Shown here: positions 40,986-48,744 of the stretch, one piece after another
How the letters are laid out: each line of letters begins with the position of its first letter
Numbering within the stretch: position 1 is the stretch's first letter
Assembly: GCA_045576635.1 (NCBI GenBank)
Contig: JAZNGT010000028.1
Coordinates: forward strand, 1-64,000
Source: Congzhengia sp045576635
GTDB lineage: Bacteria; Bacillota; Clostridia; UBA1381; UBA9506
DNA length: 64,000 nucleotides
Direction: 5' to 3'
Notes under the pieces: generated by a model
Told to the model about the DNA's origin: nothing
Databases searched by the model: none
What the model saw: only the letters and a program-made list of their open reading frames with translations
Position numbers and translations under genes: made by a program

Positions 40986-43244
40986 ATGACAAAAGTGAGA
41001 GTACATGAACTTGCAAAGGAGTTGGATTCCAACTCAAAAGAAATTATAGCATTGATGTCGGGGTTTAATTTCCCGACCAGAAATCATATGAGTTCATTGG
41101 AGCAGGAGGAGTTAGACGTTCTGTTTGAACGCTTAACGCAGGCGTACGATAAGAAAAATCCCGTTCCCGTGTTCGGCAGGGTAATGGAAGAACTGAAACC
41201 CAGCAAAAAAAGCAAGAAAGCAAAAGATGCACAGGATACCGGAGATGTTAAGGCAGACGAAGGTACACCTAAGGCAGATGAACCTATCGGCAGAAAGGTT
41301 CGTCATGTTGACACGCGTCAGACAGTTGTTGAGCTTGACAAAATTGACGATGAAGTCATTGAAGAACTTGTGCCGCAGAACGTATCTGATGATGGCGTGA
41401 AAAAACAGAAACTTAAAAAAGGCAACAAACAGCGCGAAAACAATCAGGTAAAGAACAAGGTAAAGGCACAGAAAGAAGAAAAAGAGAAAAAGGGCCCGAT
41501 TACCGTTAAGATTCCGGATGAAATTTCTGTTGGTGAACTTTCTGAACGCTTGGAAGTTCCTGCAACAGAAGTTGTAAAGAAACTTATGATGCTTGGTGTT
41601 ATGGCATCCATCAGTCAGTCGGTTGACTTTGATACGGCATCTTTAATCGCAGAAGATTTTGGCGCAATTGTTGAAAAAGAAATCATTTTAACTGATGAAG
41701 ATATTTTGTTTGACGATTTTGAAGATACAGAAGACCAACTCGAAACGCGTTCGCCTGTTGTAGTTGTTATGGGTCACGTTGACCACGGTAAAACATCACT
41801 TTTGGATGCAATCCGTAGCACAAACGTTACCGATACAGAAGCAGGTGGTATCACACAGCACATCGGTGCGTATCGCGTTAGAATTAACGACAGAAAAATC
41901 ACATTTTTAGATACCCCCGGACACGAAGCATTTACCGCAATGCGTGCCCGCGGTGCACAGGTTACGGATATTGCAATTTTGGTGGTTGCGGCAGATGACG
42001 GTATCATGCCTCAGACCATTGAAGCAATTAACCATGCAAAAGCTGCAAACGTCGGCATTATTGTAGCAATCAATAAAATCGATAAAGAGGGTGCAAACCC
42101 CGACAGAATCAAGCAGGAACTTACAGAGCACGGTCTTGTTCCTGAAGATTGGGGCGGCGACACCATCTGTGTTGAAATCTCTGCAAAACAGAGACTCCAT
42201 ATTGACGATTTATTGGAAATGGTTATTTTGGTTGCCGATATGCGTGACTTAAAAGCAAACCCCAACCGTAAGGCAAAGGGTACCGTTATTGAAGCAAAAC
42301 TCGATAAAGGCCGTGGTCCTGTGGCATCTGTTTTGGTACAGAACGGTACGCTCAAAGTGGGCGACACCGTTGTTGCAGGTACTGCATTCGGTCACATCCG
42401 TGCAATGCTTGACGATAAAGGAAAGCAGATTAAAAAGGCAGGTCCTTCTGTTCCGGTCGAGATTTTAGGTCTTGATGAGGTACCGGAAGGCGGCGACGTT
42501 TTCTATGTAGTCGATAACGAGCGTATGGCGAAAAACGTAATCGAACAGAGAAAACAAAAAGCAAAAGACGAAAGACTCGGTGCATATAACGTTGTAACAC
42601 TTGACGATTTCTTTGACAAGGTAAAAGAAGGTCAGGTAAAAGACCTTAACATCATTATTAAAGCCGACGTAAACGGCTCAGTTGAAGCTGTAAAACAGTC
42701 ACTTGTTAAACTTTCTAACGATGAAGTGCGCGTAAATGTTATCCATAGCGGCGTTGGTGCAATCCGTGAATCTGATGTTATGCTTGCGTATACATCAAAC
42801 GCTATTATTGTCGGATTTAACGTACGTCCCGATGCCGGAGCAACTGCGTCTGCTGAAAGTCAGGGCGTCGATATCAGACTGTACCGTGTAATCTATACCG
42901 CAATCGAAGAAATCGAAGCGGCTATGAAAGGTATGCTTGATCCTACCTACCGCGAAGAAGTTACCGGTCACGCTGAAATCCGTCAGACGTTTAAGGTTTC
43001 GGGCGTTGGTACAATTGCAGGTTGCTATGTAACCGACGGTACCATTGTAAGAAACTCTCAGGTTCGTATCGTTCGTGACGGTATCGTAGTGCACGAGGGA
43101 ACACTTGCATCCTTAAAACGCTTTAAGGATGATGCAAAAGAAGTGGCATCCGGCTACGAATGCGGTCTTTCTATCGAAAGATTCAACGACATCAAAGAAG
43201 GAGATGTTGTTGAAGGGTTTAATATGGTGGAAGTTAAGAGATAA
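40986..43244 (+). CDS. infB: Translation initiation factor IF-2
   Basis: A 752-residue factor with an IF2-N domain (KVRVHELAKELDSNSKEII), a charged linker (about 70-170), a second IF2-N domain, the GTPase domain (GHVDHGKTS, DTPGHEAF, NKID) and the C-terminal IF2 beta-barrel domains. It places fMet-tRNA on the 30S subunit. ATG 40986 follows GGAGG by eight bases. It is followed by rbfA with a 39-base gap. Confidence 0.97.
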   Translation: MTKVRVHELAKELDSNSKEIIALMSGFNFPTRNHMSSLEQEELDVLFERLTQAYDKKNPVPVFGRVMEELKPSKKSKKAKDAQDTGDVKADEGTPKADEPIGRKVRHVDTRQTVVELDKIDDEVIEELVPQNVSDDGVKKQKLKKGNKQRENNQVKNKVKAQKEEKEKKGPITVKIPDEISVGELSERLEVPATEVVKKLMMLGVMASISQSVDFDTASLIAEDFGAIVEKEIILTDEDILFDDFEDTEDQLETRSPVVVVMGHVDHGKTSLLDAIRSTNVTDTEAGGITQHIGAYRVRINDRKITFLDTPGHEAFTAMRARGAQVTDIAILVVAADDGIMPQTIEAINHAKAANVGIIVAINKIDKEGANPDRIKQELTEHGLVPEDWGGDTICVEISAKQRLHIDDLLEMVILVADMRDLKANPNRKAKGTVIEAKLDKGRGPVASVLVQNGTLKVGDTVVAGTAFGHIRAMLDDKGKQIKKAGPSVPVEILGLDEVPEGGDVFYVVDNERMAKNVIEQRKQKAKDERLGAYNVVTLDDFFDKVKEGQVKDLNIIIKADVNGSVEAVKQSLVKLSNDEVRVNVIHSGVGAIRESDVMLAYTSNAIIVGFNVRPDAGATASAESQGVDIRLYRVIYTAIEEIEAAMKGMLDPTYREEVTGHAEIRQTFKVSGVGTIAGCYVTDGTIVRNSQVRIVRDGIVVHEGTLASLKRFKDDAKEVASGYECGLSIERFNDIKEGDVVEGFNMVEVKR

Positions 43245-43283
43245 TAAACGTATCATGTATGTAAAATAAAAAGGAGTGCTTGT

Positions 43284-43646
43284 ATGGCAGTAAACCGTAT
43301 TAATAGAATCAATGAAGAAGTGCGCCGCGAACTTTCGGACATTCTGCGCGATTTGAAGGATCCCCGTATCCCAATGATGACGAGCGTGGTTTCTGTTTCT
43401 GTGACGCAGGATCTTCGTTATGCAACTGTTTATGTGAGCATTTTTGGCAGTGACGATAAGCAGGATGAAGCGCTAAAAGCGTTAAAATCTGCCTCCGGCT
43501 TTGTGCGCCGCGAACTTGGTCACCGCCTGAATTTAAGATACACACCGGAAATTATTTATAAAAAAGACGACTCCATTGCACATGGCGCCAGAATCAACGA
43601 GTTGCTTCATAAGGAGGCAAATAAAGATGCTAGTAAAAATAGTTAA
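43284..43646 (+). CDS. rbfA: Ribosome-binding factor A
   Basis: A 120-residue KH-type protein. It begins NRINRINEEVRRELSDILRDLKDPRI and has VSVTQDLRYATVYVSIFG and RRELGHRLNLRYTPEIIYKKDDSIAHG. It helps process the 5' end of 16S rRNA. Its 3' end overlaps the next gene by 20 bases, so translation is coupled. Confidence 0.96.
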   Translation: MAVNRINRINEEVRRELSDILRDLKDPRIPMMTSVVSVSVTQDLRYATVYVSIFGSDDKQDEALKALKSASGFVRRELGHRLNLRYTPEIIYKKDDSIAHGARINELLHKEANKDASKNS

Positions 43647-44598
43647 GGCATTAAAAAAGGCAAAAAAAGTTGCAATTTTTACGCACTTAAATCCTGACGG
43701 CGATGCACTTGGTTCTGCCTTTTCCATGAAGTATGTTTTAGAAGCAATCGGCAAAGAAGCGGTCGTTTATTTAGAAAAGCCCATGCCTGAAAAATTTAAT
43801 TTTTTGGGAAACGATTATGTCATCGGTGATGAGACCACAAAAAGTGATGCAGACACTGCGCTCGTTGTAGACTGCGGTGCGTTCGACAGACTCGGCACAC
43901 TGCAAAATACGTGTAAAAGCATTCCACGCCTTTTGTGCATAGACCACCATTTCAGCGGCGCGCCCTTTGGAGATGTCTGCTATAAAGATGCAGAAAGCGC
44001 AGCAACTGCACAGATGGTGTATAAAGTTTCGACAAAACTTACAAAACAATTGCCACTTTTGGCGTGCGAGGCAATGTATACCGGCCTTTCTACCGATACG
44101 GGTCATTTTAAATTTTCAAACGTGTCACCCGAAACATTAAAAATTGCGGGAGAACTTGTGGCACGTGGCGTAAATCATCGTAATATTACAAGAGTGCTTT
44201 ACGATACCGTTTCGCTTGGGAAACTTATTTTTATGGGCAAAGCAGCAGAAAAAATAGAGTTTTTTAACGATGGAAAAATCGGTGTTTTAAAAGCCCCGAT
44301 GGACTTTTTAAAAGAATATGGGCTTGTGTATGATGATGTAGAAGAACTCCCGAATCTTGCGATGCGCCTAAAAGATGTTTACGTGTCAGTTTTGGTAAAA
44401 GATAAAGAAAATGACGAAAACGCAAAACGCGTATCACTTCGCGGAAAAGATTGTATTGACCTATCCCGTGTTGCCGAAGAATTTGGCGGCGGCGGTCATA
44501 AAAATGCCGCAGCATGCGTGATGGATGGGGATATTGACCAGAAACTAAAACAACTCATTGACATTCTTACAGATAATTTAGGTGAGGCTAATGTTTGA
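43627..44598 (+). CDS. DHH-family phosphoesterase (NrnA-like)
   Basis: This 323-residue protein has an N-terminal DHH domain with FTHLNPDGDALGS, DHHFSGAPFGD and GLSTDTGHFKFSN, and a C-terminal DHHA1 domain with GGGGHKNAAACVM. It resembles NrnA, which degrades nanoRNA and pAp. ATG 43627, with AAGGAGG upstream, lies inside the end of rbfA. The last genes of this block, including rnhA, overlap in series. Confidence 0.9.
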   Translation: MLVKIVKALKKAKKVAIFTHLNPDGDALGSAFSMKYVLEAIGKEAVVYLEKPMPEKFNFLGNDYVIGDETTKSDADTALVVDCGAFDRLGTLQNTCKSIPRLLCIDHHFSGAPFGDVCYKDAESAATAQMVYKVSTKLTKQLPLLACEAMYTGLSTDTGHFKFSNVSPETLKIAGELVARGVNHRNITRVLYDTVSLGKLIFMGKAAEKIEFFNDGKIGVLKAPMDFLKEYGLVYDDVEELPNLAMRLKDVYVSVLVKDKENDENAKRVSLRGKDCIDLSRVAEEFGGGGHKNAAACVMDGDIDQKLKQLIDILTDNLGEANV

Positions 44599-45109
44599 GG
44601 CAGGCTTAAAAACAATTGAACTTTATACAGACGGTGCATGCAGCGGAAATCCCGGAAAAGGCGGATACGGCGTTGTATTAAAGTACAAAGAGCACGAAAA
44701 AGAACTTTCCGAAGGCTTTTTACTTACCACAAATAACCGCATGGAGATTATGGCGGTAATAAAAGGCCTTGAAGCGTTAAACGAGACTTGTAACGTCACC
44801 GTTTACAGTGACAGTAAATATGTTATCGATGCCATCACACAGGGCTGGGTTTATAAGTGGGAGGCAAACGGTTGGATGCGAAACAAAAAAGACCCGGCTG
44901 TAAATGTTGATTTATGGGAACAACTTCTTGTTCTTTTAGATGCGCATAATGTTGAGTTTTGTTGGGTAAAAGGCCACGCAGGCCATCCCGAAAACGAGCG
45001 ATGCGATAAACTTGCGGTTTTAGCCGCATCCGGCGAAAATTTAAAAGAAGACGAAGGATACAATCCGGAGGATAACCAAACATGTATTTTGACACCCACA
45101 CACATTTAG
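44591..45109 (+). CDS. rnhA: Ribonuclease HI
   Basis: A 172-residue RNase H with the catalytic acidic set: D14 in LYTDGACSGNPG, E52 in NNRMEIMAV, D74 in VYSDSKYVIDAI and a late D in NERCDKLA. It removes RNA from RNA-DNA hybrids. ATG 44591 follows AGGTGA within the DHH gene end, so translation is coupled. The C-terminal tail (after about 140) is longer than in E. coli and overlaps tatD by 28 bases. Confidence 0.95.
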   Translation: MFEAGLKTIELYTDGACSGNPGKGGYGVVLKYKEHEKELSEGFLLTTNNRMEIMAVIKGLEALNETCNVTVYSDSKYVIDAITQGWVYKWEANGWMRNKKDPAVNVDLWEQLLVLLDAHNVEFCWVKGHAGHPENERCDKLAVLAASGENLKEDEGYNPEDNQTCILTPTHI

Positions 45110-45843
45110 ATGATGAAAAGTATAATTCCGACCGCAAAGATGTGATTGAAAAGATCAGAAATTCAGGCGTCTCGCTTGCAGTCAATATCGGTTCTTGTAT
45201 GGAATCTTCAAAGGCAAGCGTTTTGCTTTCTGAAACGTATGATTTTATTTATGCAGCAGTCGGCGTACATCCGAGTGAAGTCGGCAATATGAATGATGGG
45301 GATTTAGAAACGCTAAAACAACTTGCTCAGCACGAAAAGGTTGTTGCAATCGGAGAAATCGGGCTTGACTATCATTACGATGAGCCGGAGCGCGATGTGC
45401 AAAAGAAGTGGTTTTTAAAGCAACTTCATCTAGCAAAGGAACTTAATATGCCGTATATTGTACATGACCGCGATGCACATCAGGATACGATGGATTTAAT
45501 TCGCGAGGTGGGTTATTATAACGGCGTTATGCACTGCTTTTCGGGTAGTGTCGAAATGGCAAAGATTATGCTTGATTTGGGTTTTTATATTTCGATAGCA
45601 GGGCAGGTAACCTTTAAAAACGCACCGAAATTAAGAGAAGTTGCGTGCGCGGTGCCGCTTGACAGACTCTTAATTGAAACGGATAGCCCCTACCTTACGC
45701 CCGAACCGCACAGGGGAGAGCGTAACGATTCATCCAATATTCAGTTTACTTGCGCAAAGATTGCAGAACTTCGTGGGATTTCTCCGGAAGAACTTGCAAA
45801 TATTACGCTTTTAAACGGCAAAAAATTCTATGGAATCAGGTGA
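45082..45843 (+). CDS. tatD: TatD-family metal-dependent hydrolase
   Basis: A 253-residue TIM-barrel nuclease: FDTHTHLDDEKY at the N-terminus, VGVHPSEVG, IGEIGLDYHYD, the central VHDRDAHQDT, MHCFSGS and LIETDSPYLTPEPHRGERN. TatD proteins are 3'-5' exonucleases on DNA and RNA. The ATG is 27 bases inside rnhA. The radical SAM gene follows five bases after the stop. Confidence 0.94.
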   Translation: MYFDTHTHLDDEKYNSDRKDVIEKIRNSGVSLAVNIGSCMESSKASVLLSETYDFIYAAVGVHPSEVGNMNDGDLETLKQLAQHEKVVAIGEIGLDYHYDEPERDVQKKWFLKQLHLAKELNMPYIVHDRDAHQDTMDLIREVGYYNGVMHCFSGSVEMAKIMLDLGFYISIAGQVTFKNAPKLREVACAVPLDRLLIETDSPYLTPEPHRGERNDSSNIQFTCAKIAELRGISPEELANITLLNGKKFYGIR

Positions 45844-45848
45844 TTCAC

Positions 45849-46445
45849 TTGACAATATGCTACGTATTGGAAAATTCTTTATATATTAACCTTACAAACG
45901 CTTGCACCAATCGCTGTACCTTTTGCGTGCGCGATAAAGACTGTGGTATTGGTGATGTAAATTTGTGGCTCGAAACAGAGCCGACTGAATCTGAGATTAT
46001 AGAAGACGTCAAGAAATTTAATCCCAAAAATTATAAAGAGGTTGTATTCTGTGGATATGGCGAACCCACAATGCGATTAGATACACTTTTAAATGTTGCA
46101 ACATTTATTAAAACATTCTACGAAAGCAAAATCAGAATCAACACAAACGGTCAGGCAAATTTATTTTATGGTGAAAATGTTGCGCCACGCCTTGCAGGTT
46201 TAATTGATGTGGTATCGATTAGTTTAAACGCGAAAAATGCGAAAGAGTACGACGCACTTTGTAAAAGCATTTATGGCGAGGAGGCTTTTTACGCTTTAAT
46301 TGACTTTGCAAAACAGTGTAAACCCTATGTTGAAAAAGTCGTGATGAGCGTTGTAGATGTACTTCCCGAAGAAGATATTCTATTGTGCAGAAAAATTGCA
46401 GAGGATGCAGGTGCGCAGCTTAGAGTAAGAGAATTGATTGAATAG
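45849..46445 (+). CDS. TatD-linked radical SAM protein
   Basis: A 198-residue radical SAM enzyme. The cluster motif is CTNRCTFC, an x3-x2 spacing, near residue 20, followed by a GYGEPTMRLD motif and an RINTNGQ strand. It is short, without auxiliary cluster motifs. Proteins of this type regularly follow tatD in Clostridia and carry the name TatD-linked radical SAM; the substrate is unknown. TTG 45849 with AGGTGATTCAC upstream is the start; the longer frame lies within tatD. Confidence 0.88.
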   Translation: MTICYVLENSLYINLTNACTNRCTFCVRDKDCGIGDVNLWLETEPTESEIIEDVKKFNPKNYKEVVFCGYGEPTMRLDTLLNVATFIKTFYESKIRINTNGQANLFYGENVAPRLAGLIDVVSISLNAKNAKEYDALCKSIYGEEAFYALIDFAKQCKPYVEKVVMSVVDVLPEEDILLCRKIAEDAGAQLRVRELIE

Positions 46446-46452
46446 TAAAACT

Positions 46453-46480
46453 GCACCCCGAAAAAACGGGTGCGTTTTGT
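46453..46480 (+). terminator. Terminator of the infB-tatD transcript
   Basis: GCACCC at 46453-46458 pairs with GGGTGC at 46468-46473, followed by GTTTTGTTT. Confidence 0.75.
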
Positions 46481-46505
46481 TTATAGACAGAAAGGAATGT
46501 AAAAA

Positions 46506-47504
46506 ATGGAAAATGCAAAAAAGAGAATTTTTTCCGGTGTTCAGCCCTCGGGCGATTTAACGCTCGGAAATTACATAGGAGCAATCAAAAACTGGGAAAA
46601 GTTGCAGGATGATTATGAGTGTTTATACTGCATTGTGGATTTACATTCCATTACCGTTCGGCAGACACCTGCTGATTTAAGACGCAGAACCTTAGAAGTT
46701 TTGATGCAGTATTTAGCAGCAGGAATTGACCCCGAAAAATCCGTTGTGTTTATCCAGTCCCATGTAAGCGCACATACAGAACTTTCCTGGGTGTTAGGTT
46801 GTAATGCGCAGATGGGTGAACTTTCCCGTATGACACAGTTTAAGGAAAAGTCAAAAGCGCATGCCGATAACATAAACGCAGGTTTGTTTACATATCCCGT
46901 ACTAATGGCAGCAGATATTTTACTGTATCAGGCAGACTTGGTTCCGGTAGGACACGACCAACTTCAACATATCGAAATTGCAAGGGACATTGCAAACCGT
47001 TTTAATCACTATTACAGTGACACGTTTACCGTGCCGGAAGCATACATTCCCAAAGTTGGACAGCGGATTATGAGTTTGCAGGCACCCGAAAACAAAATGT
47101 CAAAATCCGACCCCAATCCGAACGGCTGTATTTTCCTTTTGGATGATAAAGATACCATTATTCGTAAATTTAAACGTGCCGTTACCGATTCGGGAAGTGA
47201 AGTTACAGCATCCCCCGATAAGCCGGGCGTTACCAATCTTTTATCGATTTATTCTGCTGTAACGGAAAAATCAATAAAAGAGGCAGAACAGGAGTTTTGC
47301 GGCAAAGGTTACGGCGATTTTAAACTCGCAGTCGGCGAAGCAGTTGCTGATGCACTTTCTCCCGTACAGGCGGAATTTAAGCGCCTTTCGGGCGATAAAG
47401 CGTATGTAGAGTCTGTCTACAAAAAAGGCGCTGAGCAGGCAGAATATCTTGCAAACAAAACACTTCGCAAGGTATACAAAAAAGTAGGTTTTATTGCAAA
47501 ATAA
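46506..47504 (+). CDS. trpS: Tryptophanyl-tRNA synthetase
   Basis: A 332-residue class Ic synthetase with GVQPSGDLTLGNYIGA (HIGH region) and KMSKSDPN. It charges tRNA-Trp. Only 60 bases separate it from the upstream gene, and the interval holds a terminator but no T-box. AAAGGAATG leads ATG 46506. rqcP begins ten bases after the stop. Confidence 0.96.
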   Translation: MENAKKRIFSGVQPSGDLTLGNYIGAIKNWEKLQDDYECLYCIVDLHSITVRQTPADLRRRTLEVLMQYLAAGIDPEKSVVFIQSHVSAHTELSWVLGCNAQMGELSRMTQFKEKSKAHADNINAGLFTYPVLMAADILLYQADLVPVGHDQLQHIEIARDIANRFNHYYSDTFTVPEAYIPKVGQRIMSLQAPENKMSKSDPNPNGCIFLLDDKDTIIRKFKRAVTDSGSEVTASPDKPGVTNLLSIYSAVTEKSIKEAEQEFCGKGYGDFKLAVGEAVADALSPVQAEFKRLSGDKAYVESVYKKGAEQAEYLANKTLRKVYKKVGFIAK

Positions 47505-47514
47505 TGAGGTAACT

Positions 47515-47757
47515 ATGAGAATTGATAAATTTTTGAAAGTTTCAAGAATTATAAAAAGACGTACGCTTGCAAACGAAGCGTGCGATAGCGGCAGAGTGTC
47601 AATAAACGGAAAACCGGTTAAGGCATCTTACGACGTAAAAGAAGGCGATATTTTAGAACTTCGGTTCGGCGAAAAGGTAACAAAATTTGAAGTTTTAAAA
47701 GTTTCGGAGCACACGACCAAAGATGGTGCGGCAGAACTTTATCGCGTTTTGAACTAG
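47515..47757 (+). CDS. rqcP: S4-domain ribosome quality control protein RqcP
   Basis: An 80-residue single S4-domain protein: MRIDKFLKVSRIIKRRTLANEACDSGRVSINGKPVKASYDVKEGD. It is the length and pattern of Bacillus RqcP (YabO), which acts with RqcH to add alanine tails to stalled chains on 50S subunits. ATG 47515 follows GAGGT. Gene mutS2, another factor in ribosome rescue, lies 1 kb downstream. Confidence 0.9.
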   Translation: MRIDKFLKVSRIIKRRTLANEACDSGRVSINGKPVKASYDVKEGDILELRFGEKVTKFEVLKVSEHTTKDGAAELYRVLN

Positions 47758-47773
47758 AAAGGAACGAACTAGT

Positions 47774-48730
47774 ATGTGGACCATTATTTTCTTTATTGCG
47801 ATTATATATCTTTTGGTGCAGGCATTTAACTTTAATCTTTTTGTAGGTATCGGTGCTGTGCTTGCGGTTTTGGCGTACGGTTATTTTAAGTGGTACACGG
47901 AGTTTTGCATAAAACGCGCAAAGGCAGTGTACGGAAAAGATCCCGAAAAAGCACTCCGATGGTTTCATCGCGGAGACAAACACGGCATGAACATCGGTCA
48001 AAAGGAAATCTATGCATTTTACCTTTTAAGAGAAGGACATGTAGAAAAAGCGGAACAAATTTATAAACAAATTCTGGCGGAGCGTTTAAGACCGGAACTT
48101 AATCTTAAAGTACGTTCAGAGTATGCAGTGCTTTTGATGAAAACGGGAAGAATCGACGAAGCGATTGAAGAACTTGAAGAAGTTACCTTAAACTACGTAA
48201 ATACAACAACTTATGGAACTTTGGGGTATCTCTACCTTTTAAAAAATAACAGAAGAAAAGCAGAAAGTTTTAACAAAGAAGCATACGAATACAATAAAGA
48301 CAACGCAATCATCTTAGATAATATGGTACAGCTTTATATCAAGCAGGAAAACTATAACGAAGCGAAAAAATATGCAGATGAACTGCTCGTGAAAAAACCG
48401 TACTTTATTGAGGCGTACTATGACGCTGCGTATGTTTATATGAAACTCGGAGATTTTGAAAAAGCGCTCGAAATTGCAGAGCAAGGAAAGATGTGCAGAA
48501 TCTCTTTTATGTCTACCATAACAGAAGAAGAGTATGCGTTATTTTTACAGAATGTAAGCGAACAAAACGCGTCTGTTCCACATAAACTCAACACATTTAC
48601 TAATTTATACGAAACAAAAGAAGAAACAGAAAAACCCCTTTATTACGCAGATGATGAGGAAGAAGAACCTGTTATTTCGTATGAAACACTTCCGGACTAT
48701 GAAGAGGATGAAAATGATCCCTTTATTTAA
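47774..48730 (+). CDS. Membrane-anchored TPR protein
   Basis: The 318-residue protein has two adjacent hydrophobic helices at the N-terminus (residues 2-38) and then a tetratricopeptide region (about 55-260) with helical pairs such as KAEQIYKQILAERL, GRIDEAIEELEEVTLN, NRRKAESFNKEAYEYN and EKALEIAEQGK. The acidic C-terminal tail (about 280-318) is rich in Glu and Asp. It is a scaffold-type protein of unknown partner. It lies between rqcP (16 bases) and mutS2 (14 bases), so it is probably co-transcribed. Confidence 0.8.
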   Translation: MWTIIFFIAIIYLLVQAFNFNLFVGIGAVLAVLAYGYFKWYTEFCIKRAKAVYGKDPEKALRWFHRGDKHGMNIGQKEIYAFYLLREGHVEKAEQIYKQILAERLRPELNLKVRSEYAVLLMKTGRIDEAIEELEEVTLNYVNTTTYGTLGYLYLLKNNRRKAESFNKEAYEYNKDNAIILDNMVQLYIKQENYNEAKKYADELLVKKPYFIEAYYDAAYVYMKLGDFEKALEIAEQGKMCRISFMSTITEEEYALFLQNVSEQNASVPHKLNTFTNLYETKEETEKPLYYADDEEEEPVISYETLPDYEEDENDPFI

Positions 48731-48744
48731 AAGAGGGTAACACT

